A DNA stretch of 64,000 nucleotides from Microcystis panniformis FACHB-1757 (GTDB lineage: Bacteria > Cyanobacteriota > Cyanobacteriia > Cyanobacteriales > Microcystaceae), in NCBI RefSeq assembly GCF_001264245.1, contig NZ_CP011339.1:4154001-4218000 (forward strand), read 5' to 3'. How positions within the stretch are numbered: position 1 is the stretch's first letter; each line of letters starts with the position of its first letter. The notes beneath the pieces are model-generated. The model made no database searches and was not told the DNA's origin. It worked only from the letters and a program-made list of their open reading frames with translations. The position numbers and the translations under genes are program-made. Positions 37,773 to 46,239 of the stretch are shown piece after piece.

Positions 37773-39223
37773 TACCAAAAGGTCAATAGTATAGGGTGGT
37801 ATAAGGATTTGTATCGATATACCAAGCGTTACCCAAAAACTCGGTAAAGAGATGACATCCTAAAGGGAACAAACCAAAGGTTATGAGGAACGAAGTAACC
37901 CTATTATTACTCTTTAGTAAAGGTCGAAAACTAAGAGCAGTCAGCTAAGACGAAAACTCTGCAATACAGCAGGTAATAGTAGGGAAAGATTGAGTCAAAA
38001 GCCAACGCCTATTTGTAACGAATAGGATATGCAGACGGACTCACGATTACATGGAATGAAAAGTTGTAAGTAGTAATGTAAAAGTTATGACCACTGTTCA
38101 ACAGATGGATAAATGGAAGACTTGGCAAGACATCAATTGGAAAAAGGTTGAACGTCAGGTTTTTAAGTTACAAAAACGAATTTTCAGAGCGTCTAGTTGT
38201 GGAGATGTCAAGAAGGTTCACAGACTCCAAAATTATTGTTAAAGTCCTACAGTGCTAAAGCGTTAGCGGTGCGTAGAGTAACCCAAGACAATCAAGGAAA
38301 GAAAACCGCAGGTGTGGATGGAGTTAAATCTCTAACCCCAAAACAACGGTTAACCCTAATGACTGAACTAAACTTGGGAACAAAGGTCAAACCCACACGC
38401 CGAGTATGGATTCCCAAACCCAACGGCGAAAAACGACCTTTAGGAATACCTACCATGAAAGACCGTGCCTTACAAGCACTAGCTAAACTGGTACTAGAAC
38501 CAGAGTGGGAAGCCAAATTCGAGCCTAACAGCTATGGATTTAGAGTAGGACGCTCTTGTCACGATGCTATAGCAGGGATATTCCAAGCCATTAACAAAAA
38601 GGCAAAGTATGTTCTTGATGCAGATATAGCTAAATGCTTTGACCGCATTGACCATCAAAAACTGTTAGAAAAACTTAACACCTACCCAACCATGAGGAAA
38701 CAAATCAAATCATGGTTAAAAGCAGGAGTCATAGACGACAAACAGTTATTCCCAACCTCAGAAGGTACACCGCAAGGCGGAGTGTTATCGCCATTATTGG
38801 CAAATATAGCACTTCATGGGTTAGAGGAATTGGTTATGAATCTAGCACCCTCATTTGACATGAAACGCAAAGACGGGACACAAATGAGTGTTAGAGACAA
38901 AATAAAATCAGTGACCTTAATCCGATATGCAGACGATTTTGTGGTACTACATGAAAACCTAGGGGTTATTCTCCTAATCAAAAAGGAAATAGAGGGATGG
39001 TTACAAAACATCGGACTTGAGTTAAAACCAAGTAAAACAAGAATAGCCCACACACTGAGAGAAGATGAAAGCGAACAAGCTGGATTCGACTTTCTAGGGT
39101 TTAATATAAGACAATTTCCCGTCGGTAAATACACCTCGGGAAAAGTCAGAGGTAATCTGCTTGGTTTCAAAACAATAATAACCCCTAACAAAGAGAGTCA
39201 AATAAGACACTATAGAGAACTTA

Positions 39224-40307
39224 AGTAGTCATGCAAAATTAATTACCCAAATAAAAAATTAAGAAGTATAATACATAAAAAAACGAAGCAGCAGGAAAAT
39301 ACAATGAGATTGATTAGAGACCTAAACCCCGAGAGCCAGAAAATGCTAGAGAGAATTTATCGAGCTAGTAAACATCATCAAGTAAGAGAGCGAGCGAAAT
39401 GTATACTCTTAAGTTTTCAGGGAACCACGATAGAAGAATTGAGCGGAATATTTGGAGTTACGAGAAAGACCATCTATAATTGGTTGACGGCCTGGGAAGA
39501 TAGAAAACTAATTGGTTTTTATAATCGTCGAGGAAGAGGGAGAAAACCTAAATTGACAGAAGCACAAGGTCAACAAGTTATTGACTGGGTAAAAGAAGAA
39601 CCGAAAAGCTTAAAAAAAATCCAGATAAAAATTGTAGAAGAATGGAAATTAACCGTAAGCAAAGACACGATAAAAAGACTCATAAAAAAAATCAACATGA
39701 GGTGGAAAAGGGTGAGAAGAGGGGTCGCCAAAACCCCTGATGAGTGGGAGCTTGAGGTCAAACTACCTATTTTAGAAGAACTAAAAAAACAGGAAAAAAG
39801 AGGAGAGATTGAGATAGGATATTTGGATGAAATGGGATGGGATTCAAAGCCTTGTATTCCTTACGCTTGGCAAGAAGAAAAAACCACGATAAAGTTACCA
39901 CCAATTGAAGGTAAAAGACTAAATATTTTAGGAATAATGAAACGAGATAATCAATTATTTTATGAGACACAGGTCGGAACGGTTACTAGCGAGATAGTTA
40001 TTAATTTTCTGGATAAATATTGCCAAAATATACAGAAAAAAACCGTCATAATAATTGACCAAGCTTCCATTCATACCAGCGAGGCATTTATGGAGAAACT
40101 TGAGGAATGGGAAAAGAAAAACTTGAAAATATTTTGGTTGCCCACTTATTCACCTCATTTAAATTTAATTGAAATATTATGGAGATTTTTAAAATATGAA
40201 TGGATTGAATTTAGCGCCTATAAAGACCGAAAGAGCCTCCTCGCTTACGTTAAAAAAGTGCTGGACAATTTTGGAGGCGAGTATGTAATTAATTTTGCCT
40301 AGGTACT
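39224..40307 (+). mobile_element. IS630-family element (1084 bp), parent of the 91-bp MITEs
   Basis: Ends AGTAGTCATGCAAAATTAAT and AATTTTGCCTAGGTACT, TA target (39222-39223, 40308-40309). The same ends define the 91-bp MITEs. Confidence 0.92.
39304..40302 (+). CDS. IS630-family transposase
   Basis: 332 residues, intact. Helix-turn-helix (IEELSGIFGVTRKTIYNWL), DDE motifs IGYLDEMGWDSK, VIIIDQASIHTS, and SPHLNLIEILWRFLKYEW. Probably able to move itself and the MITEs. Confidence 0.93.
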   Translation: MRLIRDLNPESQKMLERIYRASKHHQVRERAKCILLSFQGTTIEELSGIFGVTRKTIYNWLTAWEDRKLIGFYNRRGRGRKPKLTEAQGQQVIDWVKEEPKSLKKIQIKIVEEWKLTVSKDTIKRLIKKINMRWKRVRRGVAKTPDEWELEVKLPILEELKKQEKRGEIEIGYLDEMGWDSKPCIPYAWQEEKTTIKLPPIEGKRLNILGIMKRDNQLFYETQVGTVTSEIVINFLDKYCQNIQKKTVIIIDQASIHTSEAFMEKLEEWEKKNLKIFWLPTYSPHLNLIEILWRFLKYEWIEFSAYKDRKSLLAYVKKVLDNFGGEYVINFA

Positions 40308-40309
40308 TA

Positions 40310-41988
40310 GGGTTTGCTGAATAACTGTGAAATACTTATGATATAAGGATTACAGCCATATTAAATTCCCAAAAAGTCAAGAAAAAGGGACAGAAAACGG
40401 CTAAAATTGCTAAAATACCCTTGCACTTATCCGACAAGAACATATGTACCGAAAAACGAACGAGTCTTCAATTGCCCCAGAAAACTTTGAGTTGCCTTTT
40501 GAGGGAAAATTATCAGCAGATAATCGCTGGATAATAATGGCAGAGTTAATTCCCTGGGAAGAATTTGAAGAAGAATATGCCCAAAATTTTGACGAAGAAA
40601 TGGGTGCGCCAGCCAAACCATTTAGGATGGCATTAGGAGCATTAATTATTAAGGAAAAATTAAAAACAAGCGACAGGGAAACCATAGAGCAAATCAAGGA
40701 AAACCCCTATTTACAGTATTTTCTAGGGATGTCAGCCTATAGTAATGAAGCTCTATTTGATGCGACAATGTTCGTTAATTTTCGTAAAAGAATCAGTAAG
40801 AATTTAATCAATAAAATTAATAAAAGAATGGTGATGAGAGAGAGAAAAAAGAAGGAAATTGAAGAAAAAAGTGAAAGAAAAGAAGAAGAAAAAGAGAGTC
40901 AAATAAAAAATAAAGGAAAATTAATATTAGATGCAAGTTGCGCACCTGCTGATCTAAGTTATCCCCAGGATTTAGGGATATTAAATCAAGCAAGAAAGAA
41001 AACAGAAAACATTCTAGATTGTCTCTATCAAAGTTTGAGAATCAAGCTGAAGAAAAAGCCAAGAACTTATAGAAAAAGAGCGAGAAAAGATTATTTAAAA
41101 GTAGCCAAAAAACGTCGTTGTTCTCAAAAAGAAAGACGAGAAGCTATCAAGAAGCAACTGCAATATATCAAAAGAAATCTATCTCAAATAGAGAAATTAA
41201 TCGAGGGGGGATCAGAGTTAAGTAGTCTCAGCAAAAGAAACTACAAAATGTTGTTAGTGGTGACAGAAGTTTATCGTCAACAATTGTGGATGTGGGAAAA
41301 TAAATCATCGAGAATTGATGATAGAATTGTGAGTATAACCCAACCACACATCCGCCCTATCGTTAGAGGAAAAGCAGGAAAACCAGTTGAATTTGGAGCA
41401 AAAATCTCAGTAAGCTGTTTTGAGAGTTATGTATTTTTAGACCATTTAAGTTGGGATAATTTTAATGAATCTGGGGACTTACAAGCGCAAGTAGAAGAGT
41501 ATAAAGAATTCACAGGATATTATCCAGAATCAGTTCATGTTGATAAAATTTATCGAACTAGAAAAAATCTAGCTTGGTGTAAAGAAAGAGGAATTAGAAT
41601 CAGTGGAGTTCCTCTAGGAAGACCACCTAAAAATATTAGTAAAGAAACTAAAAAACAAGCTCTTGAGGATGAAGGAATTCGGAATGCAATTGAAGGTAAA
41701 TTTGGTCAAGCAAAAAGAAGATATAGTCTTGATTGTATCATGACAAAACTTGATAAAACTTCAGAAACTTCCATTGCCATTACTTTTTTAGTCATCAATC
41801 TTTCTAACCTGCTTAGACAGGTTAACTGTCTTTTTTTGTCCCTATTTCTTTATACATCTAAATTTAGCTTTATTCATCCCTCTTTGATTAGAAAAGATGA
41901 TAAAAAAGCTGATTTCTCAACAGAAAAACTTATCTTAAATTCGGGCTGATTTTTGAGAGTTTTTGTTTTTTACTTTTTCAGCAAACCC
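40310..41988 (+). mobile_element. IS5-like element (1679 bp), TANNTA target
   Basis: Ends GGGTTTGCTGAATAA and TTTTTCAGCAAACCC; hexamer TACTTA duplicated (40304-40309, 41989-41994). It landed on the right terminus of the IS630 element. Confidence 0.9.
40444..41949 (+). CDS. IS5/IS1182-like transposase
   Basis: 501 residues. DUF772-type N-terminus (MALGALIIKEKLKTSDRETI, ENPYLQYFLGMSAYS, FDATMFVNFRKRIS), then KLILDASCAPADLSYPQDLG (first D), a basic helical insert, VHVDKIYRTRKN (second D) and AIEGKFGQAKRRY (E). The frame is complete. The exact IS family was not resolved; IS5 group and IS1182 are both possible. Confidence 0.8.
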   Translation: MYRKTNESSIAPENFELPFEGKLSADNRWIIMAELIPWEEFEEEYAQNFDEEMGAPAKPFRMALGALIIKEKLKTSDRETIEQIKENPYLQYFLGMSAYSNEALFDATMFVNFRKRISKNLINKINKRMVMRERKKKEIEEKSERKEEEKESQIKNKGKLILDASCAPADLSYPQDLGILNQARKKTENILDCLYQSLRIKLKKKPRTYRKRARKDYLKVAKKRRCSQKERREAIKKQLQYIKRNLSQIEKLIEGGSELSSLSKRNYKMLLVVTEVYRQQLWMWENKSSRIDDRIVSITQPHIRPIVRGKAGKPVEFGAKISVSCFESYVFLDHLSWDNFNESGDLQAQVEEYKEFTGYYPESVHVDKIYRTRKNLAWCKERGIRISGVPLGRPPKNISKETKKQALEDEGIRNAIEGKFGQAKRRYSLDCIMTKLDKTSETSIAITFLVINLSNLLRQVNCLFLSLFLYTSKFSFIHPSLIRKDDKKADFSTEKLILNSG

Positions 41989-42693
41989 TACTTAAACGCA
42001 TCATAAACACCAGCAAGGGAATCAACCAAGCTGAACTCATTAAAAGGTTAAACCCTGTAATAAGAGGATGGTGCAATTACTTCTCAACAGTGGTTAGTCA
42101 GAAAATCTTTGAAAGATTAACCCACATCCTAGGGCATAAACTCATCAAATGGGGGATAAAACGCCATCGAAACAAAGGAAGAAAGTGGATTTCTAAAAGA
42201 CACTTTCACACAATAGGTGGCAATAACTGGGCTTTCACAACCAGAGAAGAAAATAATCCTCTAAGGTTGTACGAACATAGAGAAACGGAAATCCGACGCT
42301 ATGTGAAGGTCAAAGGGAACGCCTCACCCTACGATGGAAACCTAGTTTATTGGAGTTCAAGAATGGGGACTCATCCCGAAATGCCAACAGAAATTTCAAA
42401 ACTGTTGAAAAAGCAAAAAGGGAAATGTACTCACTGTGGACACTTCTTAAGAGATGGGGATTTAATGGAGATAGACCACATCACCCCTAAATCACTAGGG
42501 GGGAATAACAGTTACAATAACCTCCAACTTCTTCATCGACATTGCCATGATGAAAAGACAGCCAATGATGGCAGTCTAGGCAACAAATCTGACTGCAATA
42601 GTGTCAAGCCAGAACCGCCCATACCAGATAATTACATCTGGGTAAAGGATATGTTGGTAATGACGTAGGAATGACAAACCCCGTGTAGTTGAG

Positions 42694-42768
42694 GAGCGGA
42701 ATGACGAGAAATTGTCACGTTCCGTTTTGTAGAGCAGTAGGAGAGGCGACTCTCTTACTGACTTTAAT
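42694..42768 (+). ncRNA. Group II intron 2 domains V-VI
   Basis: GAGCGGAATGAC, GAAA-type loop and GTCACGTTCCGTTT form domain V; GCAGTAGGAGAGG and CTCTCTTACTGAC form domain VI before the 3' splice site. Confidence 0.8.
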
Positions 42769-43039
42769 TATTCGACCCCGGAAGGTTTACGGGGAGCATC
42801 TCACCTTTGCAATGAGCATAAATACTTAGTAGAAAAATAGGCTTTTCGAGGGTAATTCTTGTTTTAATTCTCCATGTACGCGGTCTTTAAAAGCCTCTAT
42901 TTCGTTCCAAGACACGATTAAGAGTGGCTTTTAGGCTAAGTATAATTACTCATCGCGTAAGTGAGATGCTCCCGGTTTACGAATATTGGCGGTAGGGCAT
43001 ACCGCTACTGCTTTGCTGAGGGAGAGTAAGACCGAGTAA
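42769..43039 (+). pseudogene. tnpB: tnpB exon 3 with MITE and frameshift
   Basis: Begins ATT CGA (NIR of INAAKNIR). A 182-bp MITE interrupts it; after removal the frame GLRILAVGHTATALLRESKT ends at TAA 43037-43039, a typical TnpB tail, but one extra base in CCCC near 42776 puts it out of frame with KNIR. Confidence 0.75.
42792..42973. mobile_element. 182-bp MITE with GGGAGCATCTCAC ends
   Basis: 13-bp perfect inverted ends GGGAGCATCTCAC/GTGAGATGCTCCC and 8-bp duplication GGTTTACG (42784-42791, 42974-42981). A partial copy is at 29011-29097. No full parent element with these ends is in the window. Confidence 0.92.
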
Positions 43040-43110
43040 AAGCACTGCTTTTGCAAGGCATCTCCCCGTGAATGAAGAATCCCCACGCCTTTAGGCAACG
43101 GGAGTGTCAA
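42982..43110 (+). ncRNA. Putative omega-RNA / right end of the tnpB element
   Basis: The 3' end of tnpB and following ~70 bases fold into hairpins, the last being CCCCACGCCTTTAGGCAACGGGA before GTGTCAAC. In IS200/IS605 elements this region is transcribed as the guide RNA for TnpB and carries the right-end transposition hairpin. Assignment is from position and the hairpin; no experiment or covariance model was available. Confidence 0.5.
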
Positions 43111-43121
43111 CTATTCTAAGA

Positions 43122-43445
43122 TCATTGATTTTCATTTTTGGGTTCTTCTATAATTAATACAGCCTGATATTGTCCTTCTTTTAAATTTGAAGGAACTTGT
43201 ACGGTTAATTGACCTTCATTGTTAACGAATGCTTCAACTTCAATGGTTTTCATGTTAACATATCTCTCTTCATTTTCTGCTATAATCTTAATGGTAGAAG
43301 CATCCTTATCTCCTAAAGAACAAGCATACTTTCCTCTCACTGCATTTTTTAAATGAGACTCCGTTAAAAACTGAGAATAATCATCTAACATTTCGTCATC
43401 TTTGATGGGATCATTGATTACTTTGTTCATAGATTTTTCTTTCAT
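43122..43445 (-). CDS. Antitoxin-like protein, BrnA-side partner, hybrid
   Basis: 107 residues. Residues 1-40 (DDEMLDDYSQF, AVRGKYA) match the start of the short antitoxin usually paired with BrnT. The rest (MKTIEVEAFVNNEGQLTVQV, then PSNLKEGQYQAVLIIEE) resembles a separate cyanobacterial small-protein family. An internal ATG at 43253 with GAAGAGAG ~10 bases upstream could start a 43-residue product. The frame overlaps the toxin gene by 35 bases. Confidence 0.55.
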   Translation of the reverse strand: MKEKSMNKVINDPIKDDEMLDDYSQFLTESHLKNAVRGKYACSLGDKDASTIKIIAENEERYVNMKTIEVEAFVNNEGQLTVQVPSNLKEGQYQAVLIIEEPKNENQ

Positions 43446-43695
43446 GTTTAGTTACTCTCCTAGCAGTAATGATTCTGATGTTTCCTTGTTTTTGACTATG
43501 AACAACTAAAAGCAAGCGGTTTTGACTAGAATAACCAATTGTCAAAAAACGATCTTCTAAGATTGAATGAGTGGGATCATCTAAAGTCAAAGAATAGGTA
43601 TCTTCAAAGACAGTTTTAGCCTCATTAAAAGAAATATCATGTTTTCTCAGATTTGTCTTAGCTTTGTCTTCATCCCATTCAAAATTAGCCGTCAT
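43411..43695 (-). CDS. brnT: BrnT-family ribonuclease toxin
   Basis: 94 residues from ATG at 43695: MTANFEWDEDKAKTNLRKHDISFNEA is the BrnT signature, followed by the RxLTIGYS, LLLVVHSQ and RIITARRVTKHERKIYE strands and helix. BrnT cleaves RNA in a RelE-like fold and is neutralised by an antitoxin that usually autoregulates the operon. The ATG was preferred to a longer upstream start because the family begins here. Confidence 0.85.
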   Translation of the reverse strand: MTANFEWDEDKAKTNLRKHDISFNEAKTVFEDTYSLTLDDPTHSILEDRFLTIGYSSQNRLLLVVHSQKQGNIRIITARRVTKHERKIYEQSNQ

Positions 43696-43831
43696 TATCT
43701 TAATTATAGACAATAAATAAAATAAGGTGGGAAAAAAATCCCCCACCTTACTATGGTAAACCTTATCCTTTCGGGATCGCTCTATGATTAGCAACAGGAT
43801 TAGAACAAAAGAAACAAAAACAATATCCTTA

Positions 43832-43968
43832 AGTAGGTAGGCGTTAAAAATTATCAGACACCCCCCTTATCAAGGGTAGGGTTGATTCATGAATCAACCC
43901 TACCTTATCAAGGGGGTAGGGGGGATCGAACCTAAAATCAATTTTTAATTTAATTATAACCAGCTACT
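43832..43968. mobile_element. TA-target MITE with AGTAGGTAGGC/CAGCTACT ends
   Basis: 137 bp between TA dinucleotides (43830-43831, 43969-43970), with internal palindromic repeats of CCCCTTATCAAGGG type. Homologous to 58721-58873. Ends resemble IS630-type termini. Confidence 0.7.
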
Positions 43969-44089
43969 TATGCTTGATTCAGATTGGGAAACCACAAAAG
44001 CAGCAAGAACAACCACAGACGACCAAAACAAGAACGAACTGAACAATTAATGAATGCTTGTTTCCCTCATCTTTCTGGTGCAATTGATT

Positions 44090-44180
44090 GGGAATGCCGG
44101 GCCGATCGCACCGGGATCGTTCACGTTCAACTTGCTAAAACTTCCAAAGGCCTCCAAGTTATTGGGGGCTTTTTTTTAGC
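44090..44180 (+). pseudogene. rplA fragment plus terminator copy
   Basis: About 36 bases (GCCGGGCCGATCGCACCGGG onward, coding RADRTGIVHVQ) repeat rplA 22645-22680, followed by AAGGCCTCCAAGTTATTGGG and a T run, similar to the rplA terminator. Upstream (~43980-44090) is a short unrecognised frame. Confidence 0.75.
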
Positions 44181-44267
44181 TTGATCGCCCGATTGATATA
44201 GAATCAAAAGGCTACACTCAAGATTAATCGCTTGAATTATTCTCTTGTATCTGTTCTTAGAGCCAGC

Positions 44268-45191
44268 GTGTGGATTGTAGATTCTCCTAATACCCGTATT
44301 TTAGCCCCTAGTGCGATCGCACTAGGTAACTTTGATGGTTTGCACCTAGGTCATCAAACCGTCCTACAGCCAATTTTTCGGGATGAACCCGCTTATCCCA
44401 CCGTTGTTAGTTTTACTCCCCACCCGCGGGAATTTTTTACGGGAGAAAAATGGCAGTTATTAACTCCTCTAGGGGAAAAGGTGGAGGTTTTAGAGAATTT
44501 AGGCGTTAAACAATTAGTTTTACTGCCTTTCTCTGCTAAATTAGCTTCCCTGACACCCTTGGCTTTTGTCGAACAGATTTTAGTAGCAAAATTACAGGCT
44601 AAATCGATCAGTGTTGGTCAAGATTTCCGCTTCGGTTATCGTCGTCAAGGTACAGCCGAAGATTTATTACAGATCGCCTCTCAATTTAATATTAAAGTCG
44701 AGATTGTTGGTTTAAAAAACTGTGGGACGGGTCGAATTAGTAGTTCCCTAATTCGTCAAGCTTTGGCATCGGGAAATGTTGAGCAAGCCGGACAAATGTT
44801 AGGTCGTCCCTACAGTTTAACTGGTCGTGTGGTCATCGGGCAACAGCTGGGCAGACAATTAGGTTTTCATACCGCTAATCTACAGGTTCCCCCCGATAAA
44901 TTATTGCCGCGACTGGGGGTTTATTGCGGTTGGGTGCATCTCGATGGTTCTCGCTTACCAGCAGTTATGAACATCGGTTATCGTCCCACGATCGAGGGAA
45001 AAACTATCAGTGTGGAAATCCATTTATTGGATTGGTCGGGCAATGTATATGATCGCATTTTAACGATGGATTTAGTGCAATTCCTGCGACCAGAACAGAA
45101 ATTTAATTCTCTCGATCGATTAAAAAATCAGATCGAGATAGACTGCGATCGCTCTCGGTTAATTCTAACTTCTGTCACCGACAACTCCTAA
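44268..45191 (+). CDS. ribF: Bifunctional riboflavin kinase/FAD synthetase
   Basis: 307 residues from GTG at 44268 (MWIVDSPNTRILAPSAIALG), chosen over a TTG twelve codons earlier to match the family. N-terminal nucleotidyltransferase: ALGNFDGLHLGHQTVL; C-terminal flavokinase: GQQLGRQLGFHTANLQ, VMNIGYRPT, VEIHLLDWSGNVYD. It turns riboflavin into FMN and then FAD. Confidence 0.95.
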   Translation: MWIVDSPNTRILAPSAIALGNFDGLHLGHQTVLQPIFRDEPAYPTVVSFTPHPREFFTGEKWQLLTPLGEKVEVLENLGVKQLVLLPFSAKLASLTPLAFVEQILVAKLQAKSISVGQDFRFGYRRQGTAEDLLQIASQFNIKVEIVGLKNCGTGRISSSLIRQALASGNVEQAGQMLGRPYSLTGRVVIGQQLGRQLGFHTANLQVPPDKLLPRLGVYCGWVHLDGSRLPAVMNIGYRPTIEGKTISVEIHLLDWSGNVYDRILTMDLVQFLRPEQKFNSLDRLKNQIEIDCDRSRLILTSVTDNS

Positions 45192-45460
45192 TATTTTTGG
45201 TATTCTCTTTCCACTTTACCCACCGCTTTCAATAAAGGAGAATCAAGGGAATCGATCCAATCAGCTACTTCTCGCGCTAATCCTAGGGTAACAATGCCTT
45301 GAGACGGTGGTAATTGACCAGCTAAAGCCTGACTTTTGATGGTTTTCAGGACAGAAATTAAACCCTCAATCCGAGTCGATCTTTCTGTTTTCCGCATCTG
45401 TTCGGCCACGGTAATAGCTTGGTCAATTGATTGAATTAATTCCCTCATGTTCGTTTCCAT
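45188..45460 (-). CDS. Conserved hypothetical protein, helical
   Basis: 90 residues, converging with ribF (4-base overlap of the ends). Predicted all-helical (REL IQSIDQAITVAEQMRK; EVADWIDSLDSPLLKAVGKV). No motif, signal or membrane segment; not recognised beyond looking like a small cyanobacterial protein. Confidence 0.6.
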   Translation of the reverse strand: METNMRELIQSIDQAITVAEQMRKTERSTRIEGLISVLKTIKSQALAGQLPPSQGIVTLGLAREVADWIDSLDSPLLKAVGKVEREYQKY

Positions 45461-45466
45461 AATATT

Positions 45467-45991
45467 CTAGCGACAGGAAAGAGATGTAACCGTTATTGCT
45501 CGCCCCTCTCCCCATTGTATATTGGCATCTCGCGAGTCTTTAATAAAAGTTTGCTGACCACCACCGGGATAACAATCAGCCGGATTCTGGGGGGCGACAA
45601 TTCCTTGATAAACCGTTGTTCCCGCAGGTAAAGTCACCGATACTACTTTGGTCGCTTGATTGGGAGGATTCCACTTTTGATCGAGGGCTAAATTTCTGAT
45701 CACCTCCACATTGGTGGTATATTGATCCGTGGTCAGAAAACGACCTTTTTTGTAATTTTCGTCACTATAATAACGGAAAAAAGTCTGGGGTTTTTCTAGG
45801 GTAACTGCCTGACATTCACTATTGCGAAAAGTGATAGCAATATCTGGAGGGAGGGGACAGGAAGGTGCCTGATCTTGAGCCAATATTTTCCGAGAATTGA
45901 AAGTTAAATTTTCGGGTAAACTATTGGTTAATGTACTGGCAGCGATTCCTAAAACAAGACTAAAAACGAGCGAACTGGCTTTCATCTTCAC
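45467..45991 (-). CDS. Secreted hypothetical protein
   Basis: 174 residues with a signal peptide (SSLVFSLVLGIAASTLTNSL) and four or five cysteines in the mature part (SCPLPPD, NSECQ, ADCYPGG, LSCR), suggesting disulfides. FRYYSDENYKKGRFLTTDQY and AGTTVYQGIVAPQ are candidate fold motifs. Six bases separate it from the downstream helical ORF, so the two may be cotranscribed. Function unknown. Confidence 0.6.
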   Translation of the reverse strand: MKMKASSLVFSLVLGIAASTLTNSLPENLTFNSRKILAQDQAPSCPLPPDIAITFRNSECQAVTLEKPQTFFRYYSDENYKKGRFLTTDQYTTNVEVIRNLALDQKWNPPNQATKVVSVTLPAGTTVYQGIVAPQNPADCYPGGGQQTFIKDSRDANIQWGEGRAITVTSLSCR

Positions 45992-46239
45992 TGATTAGGA
46001 GAAATTCTCCTTGATTTTATCAGACTGAACCGACTGAAAATCTTGATTTCGCTCACTGGCAACAATTCTTAACTAATTTTCTCCCTGCTCGCCACCCTAA
46101 CCCCGATTAGCTCCCTAGCAGAAAATTTCCCGCCATTGTCTGTCAACTTTCCTCGCTAGTGTGGGCAAATTGGGAAAAGAATCGTTAAGATCAAGAAAAC
46201 TTAACATTAATCTTCTTGACAAAATCCCCCATTTGTGTT

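Larger units (their letters stand above)
38087..42668 (+). pseudogene. ltrA: Group II intron 2 reverse transcriptase/maturase, broken
   Basis: MTTVQQMDKWKTWQDINWKK starts at 38087. A one-base deletion in an A run near 38230 creates TAA after QNYC; the true frame continues LLLKSYSAKALAVRRVTQDN, TPQGGVLSPLLANIALHG and RYADDFVVLHE. IS630 and an IS5-like element interrupt it at 39224-41988. It resumes RIINTSKGINQAELIKRLNP, X domain, and HNH (CTHCGHFLRDGDLMEIDHIT, HRHCHDEKT). Not functional as it stands. Confidence 0.9.
37326..42768 (+). mobile_element. Group II intron 2 in tnpB, 5.4 kb with nested insertions
   Basis: Starts GTGCGATTCG at 37326 and ends TTTAAT at 42768. Removal joins AAG AA with T ATT CGA as KNIR in the conserved C-terminal NAAKNI region of TnpB. 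Domain V lies at 42694-42727 with domain VI after it. It holds an IS630-derived MITE (37682-37772), a broken reverse transcriptase, IS630 and an IS5-like element. Its sequence upstream of the reverse transcriptase resembles intron 1 (AGCCAACGCCTAT blocks). Confidence 0.9.
22940..43110 (+). mobile_element. IS200/IS605-type (tnpB-only) element expanded to 20 kb by nested insertions
   Basis: The left-end hairpin CCGTCCTT...AAGGACGG is split by an ISNCY-like element (arms at 22952-22959 and 24483-24490). The tnpB start follows at 24545, the tnpB stop is at 43037-43039, and the right-end hairpin with GAGTGTCAA ends near 43110. Everything else inside (~18 kb) is insertion. Exact outer cleavage points are not determined. 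Confidence 0.75.

Noticed and set aside
43984..44184. 66-codon frame before ribF
   Set aside because: Its second half is the rplA fragment plus terminator and its first half matches nothing I know; not accepted as a gene.
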